DNA of 64,000 bases, taken from contig CAMVEX010000011.1 in the NCBI GenBank assembly GCA_947166625.1, positions 18,611 through 82,610 of the forward strand, in the 5' to 3' direction. The translations under genes and the position numbers were made by a program. The stretch is from an uncultured Clostridia bacterium. Lineage in GTDB: Bacteria; Bacillota; Clostridia; Oscillospirales; Acutalibacteraceae. Positions 1-10,029 of the stretch are shown here, piece after piece (within the stretch, counting starts at the first letter, position 1; each line of letters opens with the position of its first letter). The notes beneath the pieces were generated by a model, which had not been told where the DNA came from, ran no database searches, and worked only from the letters and a program-made list of their open reading frames with translations.

Positions 1-831
1 AAATCCGAAAAAGATAAGAGAGGATTTTTTTATCCTTTCATCCTTCAGCACGCTTTCGGTATCTTCGAGCCTGTATTTTTCGCGCATTTCTTTATCGGTC
101 TCAAAGCAGAGCGATTTTTCGGGATGCTTCTCTATTTTACGGGCATAAATCATAGTGAATGCAAGGAGCAACAAATATGAAAGAGCAAACATCACAAGGC
201 GCATCCATAATCCCGAAAATACGGGAATGCCCGCAAGCTTCTGCACCGTGACCACATTAAAAGGATTGAAGGTAGCGGCGGCGAATCCGAAGGCGATCGC
301 GCCGAAACTCATCGTAACGCCCACCAGCGAATCCCAGCCGAGCGCCAGGGCGATCGCAACGGAAAGAGGCACGAGGGTAATGGATTCCTCCAAAATTCCC
401 GCGATGGATGAAAGCGCCATAAGGGCGAGGATCATAACGCTCATAAGGACATATTTTTTTGCCGAAAAGCGCTTTATTATCACCGCCATCATATATTTGA
501 GCACACCGACCTCATCAAGGATGAGGAAGGTGCCGCCGAGAAGAATTATAAACAGGACTATCGCTATACCGGTAGTGATATTTTCCGATGTAAAAACAAG
601 TATCGGCGAGGCGATTATCTTCCATACGGGCAGGCGGAAATCAATTTCGTGATAAGTGCCGTCGATAATGCTTCCCGCTTCATCCAGCTCATAAACACCG
701 CGGGGCACAGTCTGAGTCAGCACACCTGCCGCCGCCATGATCACGAGCAATATCGCACAGACGCCTATAATAGTCTTGATATTCAGCTTCAATCCGGACC
801 CGTTATCGCCAGTTTTTGTCTTTTCTTCCAT
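1..831 (-). CDS. YfcC/DcuC-like (C4-dicarboxylate anaerobic carrier-related) membrane permease, C-terminus cut by window edge
   Basis: Reverse-strand translation MEEKTKTGDNGSGLKLNIKTIIGVCAILLVIMAAAGVLTQTVPRGVYELDEAG...; hydrophobic segments; GGAGG just upstream of the ATG. The plus-strand ORF 155..652 is a shadow of it. Confidence 0.7.
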   Translation of the reverse strand, partial: MEEKTKTGDNGSGLKLNIKTIIGVCAILLVIMAAAGVLTQTVPRGVYELDEAGSIIDGTYHEIDFRLPVWKIIASPILVFTSENITTGIAIVLFIILLGGTFLILDEVGVLKYMMAVIIKRFSAKKYVLMSVMILALMALSSIAGILEESITLVPLSVAIALALGWDSLVGVTMSFGAIAFGFAAATFNPFNVVTVQKLAGIPVFSGLWMRLVMFALSYLLLLAFTMIYARKIEKHPEKSLCFETDKEMREKYRLEDTESVLKDERIKKSSLIFFGF

Positions 832-1003
832 ATTTACCTCCGGTACTCTCCGATACGCGCAAAAATGAATATTTATACCGAAATTATAAAAAATATACAG
901 CGCCGTGTCAATAGATTTGTTAAATTTATACCGTATCGCTTGACTTTTTTACTCTTAAATGATAGATTATATTGTATTATCCAAACTATCAAGGAGACCC
1001 GAA

Positions 1004-2431
1004 ATGCTCAGATTCAAAAAGTTTACGGCTGTTTTGTTTATACTGCTGATTTTGACGGGTAGCGTCGCGGTGAGAGCCGCGGTGTATGATTTGTCGGGCA
1101 CGCTCTCGGTCAATGCGGTATTTTACAACGCCGACGGAAAAAGTGCGGATCGCCTTTGCGTGAGCGACTCAGACAGCATCAGGGCAGATATACATTTATC
1201 CTCCGATTTCCCGGTGGGCAGCATGGCGTTTGAGTTTATGTATAACAGCGATATGCTCGAGCCCGATACGCAGACTTTTTCGCAGGAGGACGGTTATCAG
1301 CTCATCCTCAATAATTCCGAGCTCGGCGGCGAGCTTTGCGACGGCAAAAAGAATATACCTGCCGGTATGGATACCGACGGGATAGGCTCGTTTTTTATTA
1401 AAATCACCAAATTCAAAGCACAGCGATATGATGATTATAACGCATTCTCAGTATATTTCAGAGTTAAGCAAGGCGCTCCGGAGGGCAGCGAATCTCAGTT
1501 CACCGTAATCCCGGGCACGGTGATGAATCCCGAAAACGATATATTGCCCACAGAAGCCGATTACGTGATAAACCCCGACGCGGTCGGCAAATCAAGCCCG
1601 CTGAACTGGAGAGATTATATCGCAGCCGCCGATTATTATCTGACCGTTGAATCCTCGTCCGGCACCCTTCTCAATTCTCACACTCCTTCGCCTTTTGTCG
1701 TGGAAAACTCAACGGAATCCACCTGCAAAGACGCGGGAACTTATGATGAGGTGGTTTACTGCTCCGTATGCGGCAAAGAGCTTTCAAGAGAAAATAAGAC
1801 AAAGGGGCTCGGAGAGCACGTTCCGCTTCCCGCGGCAAAAGAAAACGAAACGCCCGCATCCTGCACCGCGGGCGGCAGATATGACAGTGTGACGAGATGC
1901 GGGATATGCGGCATTATCCTTTCAAGCGAGAGCGTGAATACCAAGGCTCTCGGCCACAGTTTCACACACTATTCATATAACGGCGACGCGACCTTCGGCT
2001 CAGACGGCACGGAAACCGCGAAATGCGACCGCTGCACTGTGACGGATACAAGGACAAGATCCGGCTCAAAGCTTTCGGAGCCTTATATCATCACCGAATC
2101 ATCAAAAACCGTTGACTACCGCTCGATAGTCACCGTGACCGCAAAATGCGATAACCTTGACGGCAGATATGCCCTCGCGATTTATGAAGGCGACACTCTG
2201 CGCGCCAAAGGCGATAACAGATATGTTTCATACGGCTTAGGCGAGCTCAGAAGCGGCAGGGAATTCAATGTGAGGATCGTTGACGCAGGCGGCACTCCGC
2301 AAAAGAACGCCGCGGGCAATGAATTCAGAAGCGGCGTCAAGGTGAATGTCAACGCAGGATTTTTCAAAAAAATCATAGCATTCTTTAAGGGACTTTTCCG
2401 CATTCTTCCCAAAGTGACGGTAGGTCCGTAA
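1004..2431 (+). CDS. Secreted protein, cohesin-like N-terminal region, repeated CxxCG zinc-ribbon-like motifs, amphipathic C-terminal tail
   Basis: Signal peptide MLRFKKFTAVLFILLILTGSVAVRA; motifs CSVCGKE, CGICG, CDRC; AAGGAGA RBS supports start at 1004 rather than 959. Confidence 0.65.
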   Translation: MLRFKKFTAVLFILLILTGSVAVRAAVYDLSGTLSVNAVFYNADGKSADRLCVSDSDSIRADIHLSSDFPVGSMAFEFMYNSDMLEPDTQTFSQEDGYQLILNNSELGGELCDGKKNIPAGMDTDGIGSFFIKITKFKAQRYDDYNAFSVYFRVKQGAPEGSESQFTVIPGTVMNPENDILPTEADYVINPDAVGKSSPLNWRDYIAAADYYLTVESSSGTLLNSHTPSPFVVENSTESTCKDAGTYDEVVYCSVCGKELSRENKTKGLGEHVPLPAAKENETPASCTAGGRYDSVTRCGICGIILSSESVNTKALGHSFTHYSYNGDATFGSDGTETAKCDRCTVTDTRTRSGSKLSEPYIITESSKTVDYRSIVTVTAKCDNLDGRYALAIYEGDTLRAKGDNRYVSYGLGELRSGREFNVRIVDAGGTPQKNAAGNEFRSGVKVNVNAGFFKKIIAFFKGLFRILPKVTVGP

Positions 2432-2444
2432 ACCGAATATACCG

Positions 2445-2469
2445 AAACCCGCCCGACGGCGGGTTTTTT
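2445..2469 (+). terminator. Intrinsic terminator
   Basis: AAACCCGCC-CGAC-GGCGGGTTTTTT. Confidence 0.8.
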
Positions 2470-2624
2470 ATTAAGCAAAAGCAGAATATTAACCGACAGA
2501 TTCAAACGAAATTATCTTTTTGCGGTAACAAAATCAGATAAAAGTGTTGCGTCGGAAATAATTATCGTATATAATGCAGATACGGCATTTTGAAAGCGTT
2601 TAATCTGTATGCCACGGAGGAAAA

Positions 2625-3671
2625 ATGAAAAAAATAATATCCGTTTTGCTTGCCGTTACAATGGCTTTTTGCGTTTCACTGCCCGCCTTTGCGATGAGCA
2701 TTGATGAGGGCGTGGATAAGCTGCGCACTTTGTGGGCGCGCGATAACGGGCCGCTTGTCAACGGTCACGATATTGATTACAGCTATTATTCACCCGTTGC
2801 CAACGGTGCTTCTGCCGATAAAAAATATCCGCTCGTTATCATAATGGCGGGTGCGCTGGAGGGCTTGATAGAGGGCTTTGAACTCACGGCGAACGCTCTC
2901 GCGAGCTGGACGGCGGATGAATTCCAGTCAAAATTCAACAACGGCGCGGCGTTTCTGCTCATAGGCAGGGCTCCCGAGGAGGATGAATTCTATTGGGATT
3001 CATCGGTGATAACTCCCGCATTCAAAGGGGCTATTGATGATTTTATAAGCAAAAATCCGAATGTGGATACAGGCAGGATCTACTGCATAGGCTGGTGTCT
3101 CGGCGGAAACGGTTCGCTCAACCTCTCGACCATGTATCCCGATTTTTTTGCGGCGTCAATGATCATGTGCCCGAGCAGGGGCATCACCGCGGGCGAGGCG
3201 GAGATACTTAAAGATAAACCCGTATGGATCATGGGTTGCAAAAGAGACACCTATGTTTCTTATCCCTTTGTTATCCTCAAAAGCTGGGAAAATCTCAGGC
3301 GCGCAAGCAATGACCCTTCAAAGATCCGCCTGACCGTTTACGATAAGGCTCCCGGGGTCACTCTCGCCGACACCTTCCCATTCATAAACAATCACGATGT
3401 TTGGACAAATGTGGCTTATGATATGCACAGCGGAAACCCCGAATATGAGGGCGAAAAAACCGTTGACGGAAACGGGAACGAAATAATCTCCCCCGAGGTG
3501 ATCTCGTGGCTTAATTCATTCACTCTCGATAACTCGGCGGATACATCGGGCAAGCTGCCGTCACGGCTTTACAAATTCCTTGTCGAAACCGTAAAAAACG
3601 ATTTCAGAGTGGTGCTTATCAAGCTGATCCTCAGATTCCTCGATACATTCGGCTATATTGACCTCTATTGA
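2625..3671 (+). CDS. Secreted alpha/beta hydrolase with Cys nucleophile elbow (GWCLGG)
   Basis: Signal peptide MKKIISVLLAVTMAFCVSLPAFA; nucleophile-elbow motif CIGWCLGGNGS; GGAGG RBS. Confidence 0.6.
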   Translation: MKKIISVLLAVTMAFCVSLPAFAMSIDEGVDKLRTLWARDNGPLVNGHDIDYSYYSPVANGASADKKYPLVIIMAGALEGLIEGFELTANALASWTADEFQSKFNNGAAFLLIGRAPEEDEFYWDSSVITPAFKGAIDDFISKNPNVDTGRIYCIGWCLGGNGSLNLSTMYPDFFAASMIMCPSRGITAGEAEILKDKPVWIMGCKRDTYVSYPFVILKSWENLRRASNDPSKIRLTVYDKAPGVTLADTFPFINNHDVWTNVAYDMHSGNPEYEGEKTVDGNGNEIISPEVISWLNSFTLDNSADTSGKLPSRLYKFLVETVKNDFRVVLIKLILRFLDTFGYIDLY

Positions 3672-3706
3672 TAACAGACAAAAACCTCATTTCATTATAA
3701 CCTCAC

Positions 3707-3741
3707 GAAGTCCGGCTTGTATTTTCAGACAGCCGGGCTTC
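3707..3741. terminator. Hairpin terminator
   Basis: GAAGTCCGGCT / AGCCGGGCTTC stem, followed by an interrupted T-rich stretch (acatttttc). Confidence 0.5.
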
Positions 3742-3828
3742 ACATTTTTCAAAAAATTGTATCTCCGATGTAAAAACAGATTGACATAATCCAAAAGAGA
3801 ATATAAAATGAAAAACGAGGTGATAAAA

Positions 3829-5253
3829 TTGAAAAAACTTCTCTCACTGGTATTTGCCGCGCTGATAATATTTACCTGCTGCGGTATCAGCACCATCGCC
3901 GCCAACGCAGGCGGGACCGCCTATTACATCGATTCAGTCAAGGGCAGCGATAAAAACAGCGGCAAAAGCGCCGCAAAGGCATGGAAAACTCTCGCAAAAG
4001 CTTCAAAGATCCGCTATAAAAAGGGCGATAAGATCCTCATTAAGAGGGGCACCAAAATCAGCGGCAAATTTGTGGGGGCAGGCTACGGCACAAAATCCCT
4101 GCCGATCACGATCTCTGCCTACGGCAAGGGAAAAAATCCCGTTTTGACCCAGAAAAAAGACGACTATATCCTTTATTTCAACGATATTAAATACTGGACG
4201 ATCAAAAACCTCAGTTTCAGAGATTCTCTCAGAGCCATTAAAATAGACGCGGAAAACGATGTTGATGTCACGGGCGTAAAAATTACCGCCTGCGATTTTT
4301 CAAATATCTCAAATACCGACAGCAAGGAGCTTGACGGCGCCCCCTGCATATTTGCGGATAACGGCAGTTCCAAAGCATTGATAAAGGATATGGTGATATC
4401 AAATATCAAAATCACCGATTCAGGCAGAGGAATTGAGATAAAGGGTAAAAACCGCGAGAGAGACGACGGAGCCTTTGTGAGCGAAAAGGTTTCATACAGC
4501 AAAAATATTCTTATTGAAAATGTAAACTGCTTCAATTTACAGTATGACGCGATAATTCTCGGTTCAATGCGCGATTCCAGAGTCCGAAACTGCCGCCTCA
4601 TCAACACCTGCACCAAGAATGATTTTGCCACCGCTCCCGTGTGGATGCATCACTGCGACAATGTGACGGTGGAATACTGCGAAATTTCGGGCGCAAACGG
4701 TCAGCTTGACGGCATGGCGATCGACTTTGACGGCTGGACGATAAACAGCACCTATCAATACATATTCTCACACGATAACAAGAGATTTATGAGAAACTGT
4801 CTCTTTGACAGAGAGACACGCAACAGAAACAACACCGTTCGCTACTGTCTGAGCGTAAACGACAATGAAGGCGTATTTGACTACCCTTCATTCGTTATTC
4901 CGAATGAAACGAGCAATTTCATTACCTCCATGGAAGGCTTTAATTTCTATAATAACACCATCATCAACGGAAACCCGTATCTCTGGATAAATATCAAGAG
5001 CGCCAACGTGAAGAATAACATCTTCGCGAGCGACAGCACTCTGAGATCGGCAGGCAAAGCGCTGATGAACGGATTATCCTTCGGCGTAACAAAATCCGGC
5101 AATGTAAATACCACGGTCAAAAATGCGGGATTTGTCGGCGGCGACCCATACAGCATAAAATCCTACATGCTCACTCCCGATTCAAAAAATATCGGAAAGG
5201 GCTGCTTTACGGATGCTTCTTGCGCGAATATGCTGAAGATACCCGTAAAATAA
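3829..5253 (+). CDS. Secreted right-handed parallel beta-helix (pectate lyase-like) protein
   Basis: Signal peptide LKKLLSLVFAALIIFTCCGISTIAANA; repeated beta-helix-like repeats (IKNLSF, IKITDS, ILIENVNCFN, VRNCRL, VEYCEIS). TTG at 3829 follows GAGGTGAT RBS. Confidence 0.65.
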   Translation: MKKLLSLVFAALIIFTCCGISTIAANAGGTAYYIDSVKGSDKNSGKSAAKAWKTLAKASKIRYKKGDKILIKRGTKISGKFVGAGYGTKSLPITISAYGKGKNPVLTQKKDDYILYFNDIKYWTIKNLSFRDSLRAIKIDAENDVDVTGVKITACDFSNISNTDSKELDGAPCIFADNGSSKALIKDMVISNIKITDSGRGIEIKGKNRERDDGAFVSEKVSYSKNILIENVNCFNLQYDAIILGSMRDSRVRNCRLINTCTKNDFATAPVWMHHCDNVTVEYCEISGANGQLDGMAIDFDGWTINSTYQYIFSHDNKRFMRNCLFDRETRNRNNTVRYCLSVNDNEGVFDYPSFVIPNETSNFITSMEGFNFYNNTIINGNPYLWINIKSANVKNNIFASDSTLRSAGKALMNGLSFGVTKSGNVNTTVKNAGFVGGDPYSIKSYMLTPDSKNIGKGCFTDASCANMLKIPVK

Positions 5254-5268
5254 TGTATAAACGAAGAA

Positions 5269-5295
5269 CGGGCTGTCACATTGAGTGACAGCCCG
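5269..5295. terminator. Bidirectional hairpin terminator between convergent genes
   Basis: CGGGCTGTCAC-ATTGA-GTGACAGCCCG perfect 11-bp stem. Confidence 0.7.
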
Positions 5296-5301
5296 TATAT
5301 T

Positions 5302-6468
5302 TTATCTCAATCGGCTTTTACGGACTTTAAACAGGGCGGAAATCAAATCTATCGGGAATCTGAAATTGACGGTGATCGAAGGAAATCTTGAGGTATAACC
5401 GAGTTTCTTCGCGATAAATCTGCCGACCTGTGTGTTTTTGACGTGTGCTCCGTCTTTGACAAGCTCATCGGAGCCGAACAATCTGAGCGGAACATCGGCG
5501 TTTGTGTGATCGCCCGTGGTGTATTCAAATTCGCCCGTTCCGGCGTTTTTGGTGATACCGCCCGTTTCGTGGTCAGCGGTCACTATGACGATGGTGTTGC
5601 CGTCTTCTTTTGCGAATTCCACGGCGTTTTTAACGGCTTTATCAAACTCAACGAGCGATTTCATCATCCCTTCCTTATTGTTGGAATGGCTGTTTTTATC
5701 TATATGAGCGCCCTCCACCATAAGGAAAAAGCCTTTGCCATTCTCAAGCTTTTCGATGGCGAGGGAGGTAAGCTCGCTGAGCGGAGCGTCGTCTTCACTG
5801 CCGGTTTCATAATATATCTTGCCGCTTATCGCGCCGAAGCTTCTCTCGCCGTTTTTGATCCCGGAGAGCTCATCCATCGAGGTCGAATAGGTCCAGCCCG
5901 CTTTTTCAAAAGCCGCTTTATCTGAAACGCCGTTATCCGCCGCCCAAATAAGATCAAGGCCGCAATCGACCTGCTGAGCGGTGATCTCCTCGGTCAGCTC
6001 TCTCTTATACGTATGAACGCTGAAGCCCGAAGGAGTGGCGCCCGAATTCACATCGGAGGTCACGATCCCCGCGCGCTTGCCGAGAGATTTTGCGACCTGG
6101 CTCACATTCATATAATCGCATATTGTCGCGCCGTATCCGTTTACAAGGACGGAGAGAGTGCAGAGATTGCTGTTAAACGAATGAAGTCCGCAGGAGAGGG
6201 CGGTCGCGCCCGCCGCGGAATCCGTAAGGCCGCTGAGAGAATCCGTTATCGAATATCCCTGATAGGGCAATTCATCCATAGCGAGAGATACGCCGAGCTC
6301 AGATTTGGTCCATTCAAGCGAATTTTCGCCCATTCCGTCGCCTATCATAAGGATAACATTTTTGACATCCTGCGGAATAACTATGGCAAACGCCGGCGAA
6401 ATGCAGGAAATCAGCATTGCAGCAGAAAGGATCAATCCGATAAAAACTGAAAATTTTCTTTTTTTCAT
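5302..6468 (-). CDS. Secreted alkaline phosphatase
   Basis: NVILMIGDGMGENS, GLTDSAAGATALSCG (Ser nucleophile), VTADHETGG motifs; signal peptide MKKRKFSVFIGLILSAAMLISCISPAFA. Confidence 0.88.
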   Translation of the reverse strand: MKKRKFSVFIGLILSAAMLISCISPAFAIVIPQDVKNVILMIGDGMGENSLEWTKSELGVSLAMDELPYQGYSITDSLSGLTDSAAGATALSCGLHSFNSNLCTLSVLVNGYGATICDYMNVSQVAKSLGKRAGIVTSDVNSGATPSGFSVHTYKRELTEEITAQQVDCGLDLIWAADNGVSDKAAFEKAGWTYSTSMDELSGIKNGERSFGAISGKIYYETGSEDDAPLSELTSLAIEKLENGKGFFLMVEGAHIDKNSHSNNKEGMMKSLVEFDKAVKNAVEFAKEDGNTIVIVTADHETGGITKNAGTGEFEYTTGDHTNADVPLRLFGSDELVKDGAHVKNTQVGRFIAKKLGYTSRFPSITVNFRFPIDLISALFKVRKSRLR

Positions 6469-6487
6469 ATATACCACTCCTTAAAAA

Positions 6488-7408
6488 TCAGTTTTTGCCT
6501 AAAAATTCATAAAGCAGAGAATCACCTTCAAGATAAGACCTGTCAAGCACTCTGAAACGTTTTACCTTCTCAAGCAGATTTTCTGCCATTTTATCATAAG
6601 GCGTCCCTTTCACGCGGTCAAGCAGTTCCATAGCCTCGCAGGCGAGCAGGCCGACCTCGCAGGGATGAAACGAATCGAGCTTGATATCCGCGTGGTTTCT
6701 GAATGGGAAAATATAATTATCCTCCCCCGCCATTACGCTTTTCCAGCTTGCGAGGGTGCTCTCGGCGTCGGTATCTCTGCTGCGGTTATCTCTGACGATA
6801 CGGCGCAGGAGCCTCAGATTTCTCTTGCGAAGCATTATCTCACCGTCTGAATCAAAAATACGGGTGGAAACGCTCACATAAACTCTCGCCATGGCGTCAT
6901 TGGGCAAAAAATCGGTGATTATGGGATTAAGACCGTGGATCCCCTCAACTATCATCACTCCGTCTTTGCCGAGGCGGATATTATTTACCTGCTTTGACCG
7001 CGTCTGGATCGAGAAATCATAGACGGGCAGATTGCTCTCGCCGCCGGCGATCAGCTCGGTAAAGCATTTTTTGATCAGCGGGATATCAAGGGCGTCTATG
7101 CTCTCAAAATTATAGGAGCCGTCTTTATTGAGAGGGTAATCCTCACGGTTTGGCAGATAAAAATCATCGAGAGAAACGGTATAAACTTCACAGCCGTTTT
7201 TTTCTATAAAATCGCCCAGAAGCCGCGCGGTGGTCGTCTTGCCGGATGAGCTCGGCCCCGCCAGCATTATCACCTTTTTGCCCTTGTCAAGAAGGATTGT
7301 TGCGGCGTCGGAAACGGTTGAAATATAATTCTCGTTGCACTGCTCGATGAATCCTTTCGGATCGGCTTTTGACGCTGCGTTTATGATACTGAGATAATAT
7401 TTAGTCAT
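6488..7408 (-). CDS. Uridine kinase/phosphoribulokinase-family nucleoside kinase
   Basis: Walker A AGPSSSGKTTTA; VEGIHGLNP; AGGTGA RBS before ATG at 7408. Confidence 0.75.
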   Translation of the reverse strand: MTKYYLSIINAASKADPKGFIEQCNENYISTVSDAATILLDKGKKVIMLAGPSSSGKTTTARLLGDFIEKNGCEVYTVSLDDFYLPNREDYPLNKDGSYNFESIDALDIPLIKKCFTELIAGGESNLPVYDFSIQTRSKQVNNIRLGKDGVMIVEGIHGLNPIITDFLPNDAMARVYVSVSTRIFDSDGEIMLRKRNLRLLRRIVRDNRSRDTDAESTLASWKSVMAGEDNYIFPFRNHADIKLDSFHPCEVGLLACEAMELLDRVKGTPYDKMAENLLEKVKRFRVLDRSYLEGDSLLYEFLGKN

Positions 7409-7412
7409 ATAT

Positions 7413-8978
7413 TCACCTGAAAACAAGAATTTTATTTATGAATGAGTAAAAGAATCGCCTTATCGAATCAAAGAAATCAAGTATCCTTGCCGTCAGGGTA
7501 TAATCTTTGCCCGTTTCGGCGGAAACCTTTTTGAGCGATTTGTCGGAATAATTATAGCGCATAAACTGGCTCCATTTTACGGTAAAGACAGTCTGCTGTT
7601 CGGGGCTTGAAGCAAGGTCAAGAATGAATTCTGCGGCATCGCCCGAGTAAGGATAATCTACATGCGCCATATCTCTGATAAACCACGTTTTATCGGGAAG
7701 GATGCAGGTGGAGGCGTCGATCTGACCGTCTGCCGAGAGATAATTTATATCCGTATACAGTTTCTGTTTGTAATCCCCGCCGAGAGTTTTGCCCAGCGGA
7801 GCGACCGTCGCGCCGCCGCTCGCATATTCGCAGTCTATAAGGAAATCGTTGTTGCTTTCGGTCACCTTCTTTGCCACGGGGACCCCGCGCATATTATACT
7901 GCGCGGTCACATACACATTTGTATCAAAAAGGGCTTTGTGGAGAGTGTTTGAAAGATTGCCCTGCACATTTGTATGATAATAATCGATCCTGTCGGCAAG
8001 GATCCTGCTGTCATTATCGCGGAGCATATATGCCTTGTTCTCTTCAAAATCCGCCTGCGGAGAGAGAGCCCAAAGCCCGGGCATATAGCCGAAAACGGGT
8101 ATCAGAAGCTCATCGAATACCCTCTCGCCGGCGTTTGCAATGAGAGTGTTGGCAAAATCCGTGATCTTGCCGTTGAAGCCGTTTTCCGTCAGCCCCTTGT
8201 TGAGATAATCGAGGATCTTTTCAAGAGTATCGTTTCTCGCGAGGCTTGAAACTCTGTGGATAAGCGCCTCGATATCGACCTCAAGTCTGCCGCTGAAAAG
8301 CTCGCCGACTATTGAGGTGCCCTCGAATGCGGTGGAGCAGAATTCAACGGTATCTATTTCACCTGAGCCGTATTTTTTGAGGTATGAGCTCACTATCGTT
8401 CCGCCCATGCTGAAGCAGAGGAGCGAAACTCTGTCATAATCATCAATGGTTTTAACATTTTTGATGAATCGGTCGAGATCCTCTGCGTGCTTTAAGGGAT
8501 CAAGCCGCCAATCGTAATTGAAAAAATAGGTGTTTTCGATACCGAATCTTTCAATGGCAGCTCTGACGATACCCTCTTCGTCCTTATCTTTTTTGAGGAA
8601 TACCTTTGCGTTTTCTCCAAGACGGCCCTCAAAAATATCGGTGTGAAGAGGATATTTCGATTCGCCATCTTTATCGCAGGCGATTTTTTCAAATACATTA
8701 TAAGCCACGGGTATGATCCTGTCCGCGAGCCTGTCGGCGTCGCGCGTAACGATGTAATTCATCACATCGGGCAGTATATCCGCAACAAGCTTCATGATGG
8801 TACCCGTTGAAAGCGGCCACACCTGATTATCATTTTCATCATAGAGCGGGAAGGTATTCATACCGCTGACTATGATATAAGCGGTCTTATCCCCGGCGGC
8901 AAACGCGGGAACACAGAGCGAAAGCCCGATAATCAGGCAGAGAACAAGCGAAACGATCTTCTTTAACATATCATTCAT
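7413..8978 (-). CDS. Secreted alpha/beta hydrolase, lecithin:cholesterol acyltransferase-like
   Basis: Signal peptide; CFSMGGT nucleophile elbow; resembles 14966..16894. Confidence 0.6.
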   Translation of the reverse strand: MNDMLKKIVSLVLCLIIGLSLCVPAFAAGDKTAYIIVSGMNTFPLYDENDNQVWPLSTGTIMKLVADILPDVMNYIVTRDADRLADRIIPVAYNVFEKIACDKDGESKYPLHTDIFEGRLGENAKVFLKKDKDEEGIVRAAIERFGIENTYFFNYDWRLDPLKHAEDLDRFIKNVKTIDDYDRVSLLCFSMGGTIVSSYLKKYGSGEIDTVEFCSTAFEGTSIVGELFSGRLEVDIEALIHRVSSLARNDTLEKILDYLNKGLTENGFNGKITDFANTLIANAGERVFDELLIPVFGYMPGLWALSPQADFEENKAYMLRDNDSRILADRIDYYHTNVQGNLSNTLHKALFDTNVYVTAQYNMRGVPVAKKVTESNNDFLIDCEYASGGATVAPLGKTLGGDYKQKLYTDINYLSADGQIDASTCILPDKTWFIRDMAHVDYPYSGDAAEFILDLASSPEQQTVFTVKWSQFMRYNYSDKSLKKVSAETGKDYTLTARILDFFDSIRRFFYSFINKILVFR

Positions 8979-9044
8979 TTCCCCCGGCAAGATTTATAAT
9001 GCGATAATACCACATTCCGGCGCAAAATGCAACGGTCAGCGATA

Positions 9045-9073
9045 TTGACAAAACGGGAGCAATGGTATAAAAT
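9045..9073 (+). promoter_or_regulatory. Candidate sigma-A promoter for metQ
   Basis: TTGACA-N17-TAAAAT. Confidence 0.5.
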
Positions 9074-9104
9074 TCAGGTATATTATTAAAAGGAGATGCA
9101 AGAA

Positions 9105-9965
9105 ATGAAAAAGACACTCGCACTCATTCTCGCCCTCGTTTTGGCGGCAGGCGCAATATTTGCCCTCGCATCCTGCGGCAAAGAGAAAAAATCTCTCATC
9201 ATTGCCGTGCCGAACGACACCACCAACGAAGCCCGCGCGCTCATCCTGCTTCAGGAAAACGGCATAATCAAGCTCAAAGACGGCGCAGGTATCACCGCCA
9301 CTGTCAACGACATCACCATGAACCCTCTGAATATCGAATTCAAAGAGGTCGAGGCGGCTCAGATACCCAACATTCTCCCGGATGTTGACTACGCAGTTAT
9401 CAATTCAAACTACGCGATCGCTGCCGGTATGAAACCCGCGGAGGAATCGCTCCTTATCGAAGGCGCTTACTCGGCATATTCCAATATAGTTGCCGTAAAG
9501 AAGGGCAATGAAAACAGCGATAAGATCAAAGCGCTCGTCGCCGCCCTCCAAAGCAAAGAGGTGGCGGACTATATTGAAAAAACCTATGACGGAGCAGTGA
9601 TCTCGGTGGTTGAAAATCCCGGTGACGGCTTTGACCCGAGCGTTGATTATTATGCACTCAAGGGCACCGAAATCACCGTAGCCGCTTCGCCCGCTCCTCA
9701 CGCCGAAATCCTCGAGGTGGCAAAAAACATACTCGCTCAGAAGGATATAACCCTCAAAATCGAGGAATTCACCGATTATGTTCAGCCCAACAAGGTGGTT
9801 GACAGCGGCGAAATCGACGCCAACTACTTCCAGCATTTCCCCTATCTGGATGATTTCAACAAAGAGCAGGGCACCGACCTTGTAAACGCCGCCGATATTC
9901 ACGTTGAGCCGATGGGCCTCTACGGCGGCAGACAGACCGATGTTTCAGCCCTCGCGGATGATTAA
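9105..9965 (+). CDS. metQ: MetQ/NlpA-family methionine ABC transporter substrate-binding lipoprotein
   Basis: Lipobox LASCGKEKK; NlpA-family motifs (YFQHFPYLDDFNKEQGTDL, VEPMGLY). Confidence 0.88.
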   Translation: MKKTLALILALVLAAGAIFALASCGKEKKSLIIAVPNDTTNEARALILLQENGIIKLKDGAGITATVNDITMNPLNIEFKEVEAAQIPNILPDVDYAVINSNYAIAAGMKPAEESLLIEGAYSAYSNIVAVKKGNENSDKIKALVAALQSKEVADYIEKTYDGAVISVVENPGDGFDPSVDYYALKGTEITVAASPAPHAEILEVAKNILAQKDITLKIEEFTDYVQPNKVVDSGEIDANYFQHFPYLDDFNKEQGTDLVNAADIHVEPMGLYGGRQTDVSALADD

Positions 9966-9991
9966 AAACAAATCAGGCAAATATCAAAAAG

Positions 9992-10016
9992 GGAAGCCCT
10001 CGGGCTTCCTTTTCTT
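9992..10016 (+). terminator. Intrinsic terminator
   Basis: GGAAGCCC-TC-GGGCTTCC then TTTTCTTTT. Confidence 0.75.
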
Positions 10017-10029
10017 TTATATCATTATA

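Noticed and set aside
155-1062. Plus-strand ORFs 155..652 and 649..1062
   Set aside because: Opposite a clear minus-strand membrane permease with RBS; no domain.
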